Of a stretch of DNA of 64,000 nucleotides, positions 43,776 to 52,265 are shown one piece after another (within the stretch, counting starts at the first letter, position 1; each line of letters starts with the position of its first letter). Below the pieces are notes generated by a model. It searched no databases, was not told the origin of the DNA, and saw only the letters and a program-made list of their open reading frames with translations. The DNA is from Bradyrhizobium sp. CCBAU 53340 (GTDB lineage Bacteria > Pseudomonadota > Alphaproteobacteria > Rhizobiales > Xanthobacteraceae). The position numbers were made by a program, and so were the translations under genes. The DNA lies in contig NZ_CP030055.1 of the NCBI RefSeq assembly GCF_015291645.1, positions 6,448,001 to 6,512,000 of the forward strand, in the 5' to 3' direction.

Positions 43776-44678
43776 TCAGGGCTGCTGCGCTACGGCGGCG
43801 AGCGTTTGCCGAAGCCAGACGTGGCGCGCGTCGTCGCTGACACGTGGATGCCAATTGGCCACGACTTCGATTGGTGGAATATCCAGACCCGTCTCGAATT
43901 TCTTGATTTCAATCTGCCGTCCGCGCAGGATCCGCTCGGGGACGAAGGCGACAAAATCATCGGCGGCGAGCAGCTCAAAAAGCATGTGAAAGGTCGGTAC
44001 GGCGACTGCGACCCGACGCTTATGGCCAATCGCGGCAAGCACTTCGTCAGCTGGGCCCCACATGCTACGTCCTGTAGGATGCACAAGCAAATGATCGAAC
44101 TTGCACAATTCTCGGAGTGAAAGTCGCCGCCCATTGAATGGGTGACGCTTGCGGGCAACGCAGACAAAGCGGTCACGGTAAAGCGGAAGCGACGGCAGGT
44201 CCGGATCGGACACATCGCGCGAGCTGATGTAGAGGTCGATCTCGCCGCGCGCCATTCGCTCGGTCACTCCAAGTTCCTGTCGCGGAGCAACCAACACTTT
44301 GAGCTTTGGTGCGTGTCGTCGCAATGCGCCGATCAATGGCGTAACCACCGCGTGCTGGATGTAATCGCTTGCCATCAGCTTTATCGTGCCTTCGGCCTTC
44401 ACTGGCGAGAACGAGCTGGCGCTGACGAGCAAGTGTGCTCTCTCGAGCAGCTCCTTGATAGGACCGGCAACGGCTTCGGCGCGCGGGGTCGCGACAATCC
44501 CGTGTGAGGAGCGCACAAAGAGCTGATCCGAAAACATATGGCGCAATCGGAGGAGCATGCCGGATACGGTCGGCTGCGTGAGCGCAAGCCGCTTCGCGGC
44601 GCGCGTGACGCTGCGCTCATCGTACAGCGCGTCAAAAGCGGAAAGCAGGTTCAGGTCGATGCTTCTGATATTGGTCAA
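43776..44678 (-). CDS. LysR-family transcriptional regulator (NodD-like subgroup)
   Basis: This 300-residue LTTR has an N-terminal HTH (IDLNLLSAFDALYDERSVTRAAKRLALTQPTVSGMLLRLRHMFSDQLFVRSSHGIVATPRA). The effector domain includes GTIKLMASDYIQHAVVTPLIGALRRHAP and LAADDFVAFVPERILR. It needs a TTG start. Upstream, at 44700-44712, is ATAC-GATTT-GTAT, a T-N11-A-like LysR box, between this gene and the divergent GFA-family gene. It may autoregulate and control the GFA gene; its link to the flanking catabolic operons is unclear. Confidence 0.9.
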   Translation of the reverse strand: MTNIRSIDLNLLSAFDALYDERSVTRAAKRLALTQPTVSGMLLRLRHMFSDQLFVRSSHGIVATPRAEAVAGPIKELLERAHLLVSASSFSPVKAEGTIKLMASDYIQHAVVTPLIGALRRHAPKLKVLVAPRQELGVTERMARGEIDLYISSRDVSDPDLPSLPLYRDRFVCVARKRHPFNGRRLSLRELCKFDHLLVHPTGRSMWGPADEVLAAIGHKRRVAVAVPTFHMLFELLAADDFVAFVPERILRGRQIEIKKFETGLDIPPIEVVANWHPRVSDDARHVWLRQTLAAVAQQP

Positions 44679-44853
44679 AGCGATATCACCGATTTTGAAA
44701 TACGATTTGTATTATAATAGCCTCATGCCGATACTCAATGGGGACCGGCGCGGGCCTCCTGTCGGTTCTTGGGTATGCTCCGAACAGGATAGGACTAACT
44801 GGGATTGACCGGGGCAACGTCGGTCGGTTGCGCGTCAACAAGGAGGAGGCGAC

Positions 44854-45261
44854 ATGTTAAGTGGAAGCTGTGCGTGCGGTGCAGTGGCCTTTGAGGCGGA
44901 TGCGCCCCCTGCGCCCATAGCCTTTTGCAATTGCCGCACGTGTCGCAAAGTGAGCGGCACTGCCTTCGGCGCAAACATGTCCGTGCCGCGTAATTCTTTC
45001 CGCTGGCTGCGGGGAGAAGACCGCCTCATTGGTTATGAATCGTCGCCTGGCAAGGTCCGAAGGTTCTGCGGGACTTGCGGCTCAGCAATGACGGCCGAGC
45101 GTCTCGGCAACCCGGACGCAGCGGTTCGCATCCGCCTCGGCACACTGAACACACCGATCTGCAATCCCACCTTTGTCGGCCACATTTGGCGTTCGGAAGC
45201 GGCTGATTGGTTTAACCCGAAGCAGATAGTAGCGGAGTGGCCAGAGGCGGCTACAGCGTGA
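44854..45261 (+). CDS. GFA (glutathione-dependent formaldehyde-activating-like) / CENP-V fold zinc protein
   Basis: This 135-residue protein has the family zinc-binding cysteines: SGSCACGAVAFEA at the start, FCNCRTCRKVSGTAFGAN, and RRFCGTCGSAMTAE. These fit the two-zinc Mss4-like fold of the GFA family. Members are often annotated as aldehyde-activating, but activity is rarely proven. A strong AAGGAGGAGG precedes the ATG. It is divergent from the LysR gene and convergent with the SMP-30 operon. Confidence 0.9.
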   Translation: MLSGSCACGAVAFEADAPPAPIAFCNCRTCRKVSGTAFGANMSVPRNSFRWLRGEDRLIGYESSPGKVRRFCGTCGSAMTAERLGNPDAAVRIRLGTLNTPICNPTFVGHIWRSEAADWFNPKQIVAEWPEAATA

Positions 45262-45414
45262 CGGGCTGCGACCGCGCATATGGTTGGTCGGCTTGGCTAA
45301 TGTCAGCTTGTGGGCCCCAAGCGGCGGTTGAGGGACGTCCGCTATTCCGCCGATATCGGGCGTAGAGCAGACATCGACGCGCTAATCCGCAGCAGGCGTT
45401 TATGAGTACACGCC

Positions 45415-46338
45415 CTAATCGGCGTGCGAGAACATCGCCAGGCCCGGCGTCTCCAGCTCGGCGCGCAGAAGAGTTCCGGTGCGGCTCTCGGTGATGAAGA
45501 GGCTTTTTCGCTCCGGTCCGCCAAAAGCCAGATTGGTCGTACCGACGCCCGCGCAGGAGACGATGCGGTCGAGCGGCTCGGCCAGCGGCGACAGCCGCCA
45601 CACCGAGCCGAAACCGGTGTGACAAACGAGCAGGTTGCCTCCGTCGTCCAGCGCCAGCCCGTCGGGACCGCCGGGACCGCCATGCAGATGCGAAAAGATG
45701 CCGACCTTCGTGGTCAGGCCGCTCGCCGGCAGCGGCACGCGCCAGATCTGGTTCGCCCGCGTCACCGCCACGAGCAAAAAACTCTCCTCGGCGTCGACGA
45801 CGATGCCGTTCGGACTCGGAATCGTATTGATCAGGCAGGTGAGCCGGCCGTCAGGCGTGAGCTTCCAGACCCGGCCCGTCGGATCGTGCATCCCGGTCTG
45901 GCCCTGGTCGGTGAAATAGAGATTGCCCGATGGCGCGAAGACCAGATCGTTCACGCCCTTGAAGCTCTCGCTCGCGGCCGTCTCCAGGAACGGCGTGACG
46001 TTGCCGCTGGACGGATCCAGCAACATGATCCCGCGCTTGTAGTCGGTGATGAATACGCGGCCGTCGCGATGGATCTTCAGTCCGTTCGGCCATCCATCGT
46101 ACTCGGACACGAGGTCCCATGCGCCTTGCGCATTGACGCGGAAGATGCGTCCATAGGGAATGTCGGTAATGTACAGCCGGCCCTGCCGATCGAAGGACGG
46201 TCCTTCGAGGAAGGAGTCGATCTCGCGTCCGCCCTGGTTCGCATCCGCCCATGCGGTGCGGCGCGGTTTGCGGAATTGATCGGGAAGCCGCGTGAAGATG
46301 CTGGTTTCGATCCGGCGCGGCGGGCTGAAGAACGTCAT
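45415..46338 (-). CDS. SMP-30/gluconolactonase family lactonase
   Basis: This six-bladed beta-propeller of about 307 residues contains EGPSFDRQGRLYITDIPYGRIFRV, YDGWPNGLKIHRDGRVFITDYKRGIMLLD, FKGVNDLVFAPSGNLYFTDQGQTG, TIPSPNGIVVDAEESFLLVAVT and GGPDGLALDDGGNLLVCHTGFGSVW. These repeats carry the Glu, Asn and Asp residues that bind the metal in SMP-30 lactonases. It would open a sugar-acid or other lactone. Its ATG overlaps the stop of the Tat amidohydrolase gene (ATGA), so the two are co-translated. Confidence 0.88.
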   Translation of the reverse strand: MTFFSPPRRIETSIFTRLPDQFRKPRRTAWADANQGGREIDSFLEGPSFDRQGRLYITDIPYGRIFRVNAQGAWDLVSEYDGWPNGLKIHRDGRVFITDYKRGIMLLDPSSGNVTPFLETAASESFKGVNDLVFAPSGNLYFTDQGQTGMHDPTGRVWKLTPDGRLTCLINTIPSPNGIVVDAEESFLLVAVTRANQIWRVPLPASGLTTKVGIFSHLHGGPGGPDGLALDDGGNLLVCHTGFGSVWRLSPLAEPLDRIVSCAGVGTTNLAFGGPERKSLFITESRTGTLLRAELETPGLAMFSHAD

Positions 46339-47300
46339 GGCGCGACCTTTGGTGCGACCTTGGGAAAGCCGTAGAGTTCGGCAGGATTGTCGACCAGGAT
46401 GCGCTTGAACGCTACCTCGTCGCCCGCGCATTGCGCGAAAAGATCGAACAGGCGCGCATCGTCCGGCTTGTGCTCCTTCGACTCGGAGGGATGCGGCCAG
46501 TCGCTGCCCCAGACCAGACGCTCCGGCGCAGCCTTGACATAGGCCGCTGCAACGGCGCCGGCGTCGGCATAATCCGGCGCGCCCTGCTTGCTCGACACAT
46601 ACGGACCCGACAGTTTCACCCAGGTCTTGCCGCGATCGAGCAGGCCACGGATGATCTTGTAGGGCGCACTCTCGACACCGGCCGGCTGCGGCACCTGGGC
46701 CAGATGATCGAACACCAGCCGGCCAGGCAGCGACGTCAGCAAATCCGCATTGTCCTCGATCTGCTTGGGACGCATGTTGATCTGGCAGTGCCAGCCGAGA
46801 TCCGCGAGCCGCGGTACAAGCGCAAGCAGCGAGCTCACCGTCAGCACGCCCGGAAAGCCGAGATTGAAGCGGACGCCGCGGACACCCTGGTCGTCGAGCC
46901 GTCGCAGCTCGGCATCCGATATGTCCTCGGCCACTACCGCGATCACACGAAAATTCTCCGCGCCCAGCGTTTGTCGCGACGCGATCTGCAGCCGATTGTC
47001 GGTGCCATAGGTGGACGGCTGGATGATCACGCCGCGCGTCGTGCCGATCCGGCGCTGTAGCGCCCGATAATCATCGGGTAAGGCGTCATCTGGCAGCAGC
47101 GTCGCGCCCTTGGCGACCGGATAACTCTTGTCATAGGTGTGGAAGTGGCAATCCGTCGCGCCGGCCGGCGGAATGACGCGCGGCTTGCCGACGCCGCTGG
47201 ACCAGCGCACCTCCTGCGCCTGCGTGGCCGCAATCGGGCCAAGAACGGACGAGGTCAGTCCAGCCAGAACTGTTCTCCGCGTGAGCGATGCTGTTGGCAC
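46335..47300 (-). CDS. Tat-exported amidohydrolase, paralogue of the protein at 38941-39900
   Basis: This hydrolase of about 321 residues has a twin-arginine signal (ASLTRRTVLAGLTSSVLGPIAATQA). The barrel opens GATDCHFHTYDKSYPVA and contains TTRGVIIQPSTYGTDNRLQ, LVFDHLAQVPQPAG, TWVKLSGPYVSSK and LVWGSDWPHPSESKEHKPDDARLFDLFAQ. It closely follows its paralogue in order of motifs and ends ILVDNPAELYGF. The GTG at 47300 is chosen because it gives an intact Tat signal with GGGGAGGG upstream. A 23-bp operator palindrome lies 70 bp upstream, at the end of iclR. Confidence 0.85.
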   Translation of the reverse strand: MPTASLTRRTVLAGLTSSVLGPIAATQAQEVRWSSGVGKPRVIPPAGATDCHFHTYDKSYPVAKGATLLPDDALPDDYRALQRRIGTTRGVIIQPSTYGTDNRLQIASRQTLGAENFRVIAVVAEDISDAELRRLDDQGVRGVRFNLGFPGVLTVSSLLALVPRLADLGWHCQINMRPKQIEDNADLLTSLPGRLVFDHLAQVPQPAGVESAPYKIIRGLLDRGKTWVKLSGPYVSSKQGAPDYADAGAVAAAYVKAAPERLVWGSDWPHPSESKEHKPDDARLFDLFAQCAGDEVAFKRILVDNPAELYGFPKVAPKVAP

Positions 47301-47369
47301 GACGGTTCGCCCTCCCCATGGTCTGTTATGGAGAGGCTTATAAGCCCGCGGCGGCTCACGCTGCAACAT

Positions 47370-47392
47370 AAAACGAAACGACGTTTCGTTTT
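47370..47392. promoter_or_regulatory. Perfect 23-bp palindrome, probable IclR operator
   Basis: The half-site AAAACGAAACG is repeated exactly in reverse complement around a central A (47381). The site overlaps the iclR stop codon and stands 70 bp upstream of the amidohydrolase/SMP-30 pair. Its core AACG-N-CGTT (47377-47385) is shared with three other sites at 37969, 43582 and 43605. Confidence 0.8.
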
Positions 47393-48140
47393 ACGTGAGA
47401 GTAGCAGTGCGCTTGCGCGCGCCCTTGGCGGGGCCGGAAAACGGGGTTCCGCCACATGCCAAGGTGAGCTTGGCCGCGGCTTCGACCAACGCGCCTTTGA
47501 CTTGCTCGGCCCGTGCTGGCGTAAGCCTGCTGACCGGTCCGGAGATCGACAGCGCCCCGACCAGAGACTCGCCAATTCCGAAGACGGGCGTCGCAAGAGC
47601 AGCCGCATGAGGATCCGTCACGCCGGACGTGAACAGCGGCAGTTCGTCGTCCGGCCCAGGTGGTCCGGACTCGTATCGACGGAGCGTTTGAGCAATGGCG
47701 GACTTGTCCATCGGACGGGTATCGCCCGGCTGCACGGTCATCCGGATCCGGTTGGTGCTCTCCACACGGAAGAGGCAGAGCCGCTCGTCGCCATTGCGAA
47801 CGTAGAAGGACGTCGTCTCGCCGGTCTTCGCCGCGAGCTGCTCGAGCACGGGCATGACGTGATCGGAGAGGCGAAACGCCTGCTGATAGGCCGTGCCAAG
47901 ACGCAAGGTCTCGGCATCGAGCCGATAAGATCCATCTGGCAAGCGTGCGAGCAGCCGGTAACGCTGCAGCGAGAGCGCCAGCCGCAGGATCGTGCTCTTG
48001 ACCAGCCCGGTCCGTTCGGCGAGTTCGGCCAGGCTCAGGGCGCTGTCGCCGCGACGGAACGCAGTCAACACTGCGAGCGCCCGTTCGGCCGCCGAAACGC
48101 CCTTGAGTGCCGCCGGCTTCTTCTCGGTGTTCTTTGCCAT
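47391..48140 (-). CDS. IclR-family transcriptional regulator
   Basis: This regulator of about 249 residues has a winged helix (AAERALAVLTAFRRGDSALSLAELAERTGLVKSTILRLALSLQRYRLLAR). The effector domain includes VMPVLEQLAAKTGETTSFYVRNGDERLCLFRVES, DPHAAALATPVFG and VGALSISGPVSRLT. The start MAKNTEK (48140) is favoured over an earlier ATG at 48161. It lies immediately upstream of the amidohydrolase/SMP-30 pair, with a perfect palindrome between them. The matching palindromes before the RraA gene and the MFS-led operon suggest it controls all three transcription units. Confidence 0.92.
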   Translation of the reverse strand: MAKNTEKKPAALKGVSAAERALAVLTAFRRGDSALSLAELAERTGLVKSTILRLALSLQRYRLLARLPDGSYRLDAETLRLGTAYQQAFRLSDHVMPVLEQLAAKTGETTSFYVRNGDERLCLFRVESTNRIRMTVQPGDTRPMDKSAIAQTLRRYESGPPGPDDELPLFTSGVTDPHAAALATPVFGIGESLVGALSISGPVSRLTPARAEQVKGALVEAAAKLTLACGGTPFSGPAKGARKRTATLT

Positions 48141-48309
48141 CTCAAATCCTCTTCGATCCATCTCCTACGTTATTCCCGCGGCCGTTAGAAGGGCTGGGAT
48201 GCCGTGGCAAAGGAACGACAAGCATGGATGACCGGGAGCCGCGCGCCAGCCTCGCACCAGCCTGGCACCGGAAAATACCGCGGACGGAACGTCCATTTCT
48301 GGTCAGCTT

Positions 48310-49788
48310 ATGAACCGCCAAGAGCGCCGGGCCACGGCCAAACAATCGCCGAAGGCTGCGCCGCAAGGTCTGGCGGCCGCAAGGAGCCTGGAAGCCGCAA
48401 AGCAGGGCCAGGCGCTGTTCAAGCTCGGCCGCTATGCCGAAGCCCTGGAATGCTTCAACCTATTCGCCAGGCTCAATCCTGACGTCGCGCCCCTGCATCA
48501 AACGCGCGGGCTTTGCCTGCAGCGGCTGGGCCGGTTCGAGGAGGCGCAAGCCGACTTCGAACGTGCCATTGCGCTGCATCCCAGCGAGGCGGAGACGCAC
48601 AAGAATCTCGGCACGCTGCATTCGCGGCCGGGGCGGATGGAGCAGGCATTTGCGAGCTTCGACCGCGCACTCGCGCTCCGTCCAAACTTCTCCGCGGCGC
48701 TCAACGAGAAGGCACGGGCCCTGTGGAGCGTGCAATTGCTAGATCAGGCGTTCGCGACCTTTCACCAGTCGCTGGCGATCGACCCTGGCAATGCGGACAC
48801 GATCTGGAATCTCGCGCTGCTGCAGATGCTGACCGGGGATTTCGAGCGGGGCTGGCGCGGACGCGAGGCGCGCTGGACAGCGCCGTCTCTCGGCCTTGCC
48901 AAGCGCGACTTTTCGCAAGCGCTCTGGCTTGGCGGCCGGCCGCTCGACGGCAGGACCATCCTGCTTCATGCCGACGAGGCACTGGGCGACTCCATCCAGT
49001 TTGCGCGCTATGTGCCGATGGTGGCCGCGCTCGGAGCTCGGGTCATCCTGGAGGTCAGGCCTGCGGTCCGGCGACTGCTGGCCGGGGTGAGCGGCGTCGC
49101 AGATTGTGTCGACCGATCGTCGACGCCGTCACTCGCGTTCGACTTGCACTGTCCCCTTGGCAGCCTGCCGCTGGCGTTCGGGACGCGGCTCGATACGATT
49201 CCGTTCGCGCAAGGCTTTCTTTCCCCGCCCCCGGCGGAGCGCGTGAAAGCGTGGGAGGACCGGCTTGGGCCCCGCACCCGCTTCCGCGTCGGCCTGGTCT
49301 GGTCGGGCGATCCGGGTCACAACAACGATCACAATCGATCGATGGCCCTGCACGCACTGGCGTCGCTGCTGGATTGCGACGTGCAGTTCGTCTCGCTGCA
49401 GAAAGGCATCCGGGATCAGGACCGGGCCTTCCTCCGTGAGCGCTCCGACATCCTCGACCTGACGGACCAGCTCATGGATTTCAGCGAAACGGCAGCGCTG
49501 GTTTGCTGCCTCGATCTGGTGATCTCGGTCGACACCAGCGTCGTGCATCTCGCCGGCGCGCTCGGCGCGCCGGTCTGGACGATGCTGCCCTTGAATCCGG
49601 ACTGGCGCTGGCTGCTCAACCGCGACGACAGCCCCTGGTATCAGTCCATGAGGCTGTTCAGGCAAGCCAAGCGAGGCGACTGGACGAGCGTCGTGGATCG
49701 GGTCCGGTGCGAACTCAAGGCGTTGTCTTCGGCGTGGCACAGTCGCGGCAGAGTGGGCGACGAGCGCGCGAACCATCCAACGCCCTGA
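48310..49788 (+). CDS. TPR protein with C-terminal glycosyltransferase family 9-like domain
   Basis: The 492-residue protein has residues about 30-200 with four to five TPR units (AKQGQALFKLGRYAEALECFNLFARLNPD, RLGRFEEAQADFERAIALHPSEAETHKNLGTL, MEQAFASFDRALALRPNFSAALNEKARAL, LDQAFATFHQSLAIDPGNADTIWNLALLQ). The C-terminal half resembles ADP-heptose-type glycosyltransferases: LLHADEALGDSIQFARYVPMVAALGARVILEV, FRVGLVWSGDPGHNNDHNRSMAL, and VISVDTSVVHLAGALGAPVWTMLP. Such proteins are common and their acceptors unknown. It is transcribed alone. Confidence 0.88.
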   Translation: MNRQERRATAKQSPKAAPQGLAAARSLEAAKQGQALFKLGRYAEALECFNLFARLNPDVAPLHQTRGLCLQRLGRFEEAQADFERAIALHPSEAETHKNLGTLHSRPGRMEQAFASFDRALALRPNFSAALNEKARALWSVQLLDQAFATFHQSLAIDPGNADTIWNLALLQMLTGDFERGWRGREARWTAPSLGLAKRDFSQALWLGGRPLDGRTILLHADEALGDSIQFARYVPMVAALGARVILEVRPAVRRLLAGVSGVADCVDRSSTPSLAFDLHCPLGSLPLAFGTRLDTIPFAQGFLSPPPAERVKAWEDRLGPRTRFRVGLVWSGDPGHNNDHNRSMALHALASLLDCDVQFVSLQKGIRDQDRAFLRERSDILDLTDQLMDFSETAALVCCLDLVISVDTSVVHLAGALGAPVWTMLPLNPDWRWLLNRDDSPWYQSMRLFRQAKRGDWTSVVDRVRCELKALSSAWHSRGRVGDERANHPTP

Positions 49789-49800
49789 CCAGCCCTCACC

Positions 49801-51150
49801 TCAGAACCGGACCACGGTGCGCAGACCCAGTACCCACGCGTTGTCGGTCTTGACTCCGGCGGCGTTGAACCCGCGTCCGCCGGGATTGATGACGTACTGG
49901 GCGTCGAACTTGAGGTTCATCCAGCCGGTCGCCTGCAATCCGTACCAGAGCTCGATCGGAACTTCGTTGCCGCCTGCATTCGGGCCGAGGACTGCCGAGT
50001 TCACATGCGTCGTGCCCACCGCGAAGCCGACCTCGTCATCGGGGCGCGAGGCGAACGTTCCGCTGTGCTTGACGCCCCAGGAGATCTGGTAGTCCTGGAA
50101 CGAGGTCCGGTGATCGGCCACGGTCGTATTGAGGAACGTGTACCAGCCCTGCGCCTTGGGACCATCGACGGTCAATCTCTGCAGGATCGACTCATAGACG
50201 CCGAAGCGGCCGCGCGGATCTCCCAGGTTTTGATCCGGCACACCACCGACGCCCGGAATGGTCGCAACGATGCCCGGCAGGCCGCCATCGATCGTCGAGG
50301 CGCTGTCGTACCAGCCGCCGAATCTCCAGGTCCCGTTCAGGGGACCGCTCGGAGTCCAGGTCAACTCCACCGGGACCATCACACCCGCCGCAGGGGTCGA
50401 GGCCGGAATGCCGGGCAGGAAGTAGATCGCTGAGTCTGACGTCGTCAGATAATTCGGATTGGCATCGTAGACGCCAACCGAAATCTTCCATTCCTTGGTC
50501 AGGTTGAAATGGGCCAGGCCAGCCCATTGGCTCACCGGCCAGTTGAAGATGTAGCCGCCCTGGATGTTGCCGGGTTGGCCGCCGCAGAAGGTCAGGTTGA
50601 TGAAATCGCACTCGCCGAAGAAGAAGTCGGAGCCGACAGGGAGACGGCCGGCCTTGAGCTCGAGGCGATCGTCGAGAAGCTTCTGCGAATAATAGAGCTC
50701 GGTCAGGCGCAGAATGTTGCCTCGGCCAAAGACCTCATTGGTCAGCTGCAGGGCGGGAATGTCAGCCTCGGTATTCAGATTTTTGCCGAAGCGGTCGACC
50801 AGCGTGAGGCCGACAGTGCCGCCCTGGACACCGGCCAGCTTGGCCAGGTCGAATTTGGCCTGAAACGCCAGCTGACCGGCGTTGGCGCCGGTGTTTCTGG
50901 CTCCGCCCGACAGGTTGGTGACGGCTTCGTCGCCCAGCGTCAGCGCCAGCGAGATGCCCTGCTCCTTCAGCTTCGTCCTGCCGAGATCGCCGAACAGATA
51001 GGGTCTCGTCCAGAAATCATCGGCAGCGTAAGGAACAGGCGGAGCTTTCTTCAGAAGATCGGCTGCATGCGCTCCGCTGCCCAACAGTGACGACAACACA
51101 ATCCCCGCGCCGCACAGCCGTGCGACGCCTGCAGACCTATCCAACGACAT
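49801..51150 (-). CDS. OprB-family carbohydrate-selective porin
   Basis: This 449-residue outer-membrane protein has a signal peptide (up to GAHAADLLKKAPP) and alternating beta-strand pattern ending in a terminal phenylalanine (WVLGLRTVVRF). OprB-type segments include GRLPVGSDFFFGECDFINLTFCGGQPGNIQGGYIFNWPVSQWAG, GVYDANPNYL, RFGGWYDSAS and VLGPNAGGNEVPIELWYGLQATGWMNLKFDAQYVINPGG. It would admit sugars or sugar acids to the periplasm. It converges with the TPR gene with a 12-bp gap. Confidence 0.9.
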   Translation of the reverse strand: MSLDRSAGVARLCGAGIVLSSLLGSGAHAADLLKKAPPVPYAADDFWTRPYLFGDLGRTKLKEQGISLALTLGDEAVTNLSGGARNTGANAGQLAFQAKFDLAKLAGVQGGTVGLTLVDRFGKNLNTEADIPALQLTNEVFGRGNILRLTELYYSQKLLDDRLELKAGRLPVGSDFFFGECDFINLTFCGGQPGNIQGGYIFNWPVSQWAGLAHFNLTKEWKISVGVYDANPNYLTTSDSAIYFLPGIPASTPAAGVMVPVELTWTPSGPLNGTWRFGGWYDSASTIDGGLPGIVATIPGVGGVPDQNLGDPRGRFGVYESILQRLTVDGPKAQGWYTFLNTTVADHRTSFQDYQISWGVKHSGTFASRPDDEVGFAVGTTHVNSAVLGPNAGGNEVPIELWYGLQATGWMNLKFDAQYVINPGGRGFNAAGVKTDNAWVLGLRTVVRF

Positions 51151-51351
51151 CTTTTACTCCCAGGGTCTCAGGCTTCTTCTGTTTTGCGTCACGTCGCCGC
51201 CCCACGGCGACGCTGCCGCGCGTCAAAGCGCGTTTGCGCGTATCCCCTGGTGAGGGATCAATCCGAGTTTGTGTTTATTCCCGCCCCGAAGGCATTCGAC
51301 GAAGAAGAATGGCGAGACAGGCGGAAAGTCTCGGCCAGAAGGGCATCGCCC

Positions 51352-52149
51352 TCAATCTTCCACGCGATACAGCCGCCACCGCGCCGGCACGCCCTTGAGC
51401 TGGTGGCTGCCGTGATCCCTGAGGCGGATCTGCGATTGCGATGCGAGCAGGTCTTTCACCGCGCTCGAAACCAGGACTTCGCCGGAGCGCGCCTTCGCAG
51501 CGACGCGGGTGCCGATGTGGAACGCGAGGCCGACCATCTCGCCGCCGCTCATCGTGTACTCGCCGGCGTGCAGGCCCACCCTGATATCGAGGCCGAGCGT
51601 ACGCACGGCCTTCTTGATCGCGGTCGCGCAATTGATGCCGGCGGCCGGCGCCTTGAAGGTCGCGAGCACGCCGTCACCTGTCGTCACGACCTCCTTGCCG
51701 CGCGAAGACTTCAATTCCTTCCGGACCGCCGCGTAATAAAGGCCCATCACCTTGGTCCAGCGCGCATCGCCGAGCTTTGCGGCTTTTGCCGTGGAGCCGA
51801 CGATATCGACGATCAGGATCGTGGCAAGCGCCTGCTTGAGCTCCGCGCTGCCATTGGCAGACTTGCGCCGGGTCGCGATGGCGCCGGTGAGCGGTTGATA
51901 GTCATGACTGCGGCGCCGCGCGATCGCCGATCTGGTGTAGTCCTGGGCGCGCTGCACGGTGCCGCAGCGGACCGTTTTCTCCTGCGGCAGATGCGTCCAG
52001 TAGACCTTGCGTCCCTTGCCGGCGCCCTGGACCTCCACGGCCCCCCATTTCAGGAACACCGCCGTGCCGACCCGCCGCACGCACCACGCCTTCGATGTGT
52101 ATCCTGATACGTTCGACTGATGCAGGCCGATGCGAAGGAATTTGGGCAT
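51352..52149 (-). CDS. Class III adenylate/guanylate cyclase with short N-terminal domain
   Basis: This soluble protein of 265 residues has a C-terminal cyclase homology domain: ATILIVDIVGSTAKAAKLGDARWTKVMGLYY (first metal Asp), EVVTTGDGVLATFKAPAAGINCA (second metal Asp in GDG), DIRVGLHAGEY, FHIGTRVAAKARSGEVLVSSAVKDLL. The N-terminal ~80 residues (GLHQSNVSGYTSKAWCVRRVGTAVFLKWGAVEVQG) are WGR-like and small. The normal ATG is 52149; the frame is open upstream only as a shadow of the next cyclase. No membrane segment. It lies 116 bp downstream of another cyclase. Confidence 0.85.
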   Translation of the reverse strand: MPKFLRIGLHQSNVSGYTSKAWCVRRVGTAVFLKWGAVEVQGAGKGRKVYWTHLPQEKTVRCGTVQRAQDYTRSAIARRRSHDYQPLTGAIATRRKSANGSAELKQALATILIVDIVGSTAKAAKLGDARWTKVMGLYYAAVRKELKSSRGKEVVTTGDGVLATFKAPAAGINCATAIKKAVRTLGLDIRVGLHAGEYTMSGGEMVGLAFHIGTRVAAKARSGEVLVSSAVKDLLASQSQIRLRDHGSHQLKGVPARWRLYRVED

Positions 52150-52265
52150 GATCGTGCGGCAAATCGATGGGCCATTTTGGCGGACCTGGGATGGAGCGTA
52201 ATTGGACGCTCCCGCCTTGGCAACAGCGCGCGTTCGAGCAGCGCGGTTTTGCGTTCCGGCGCCGG

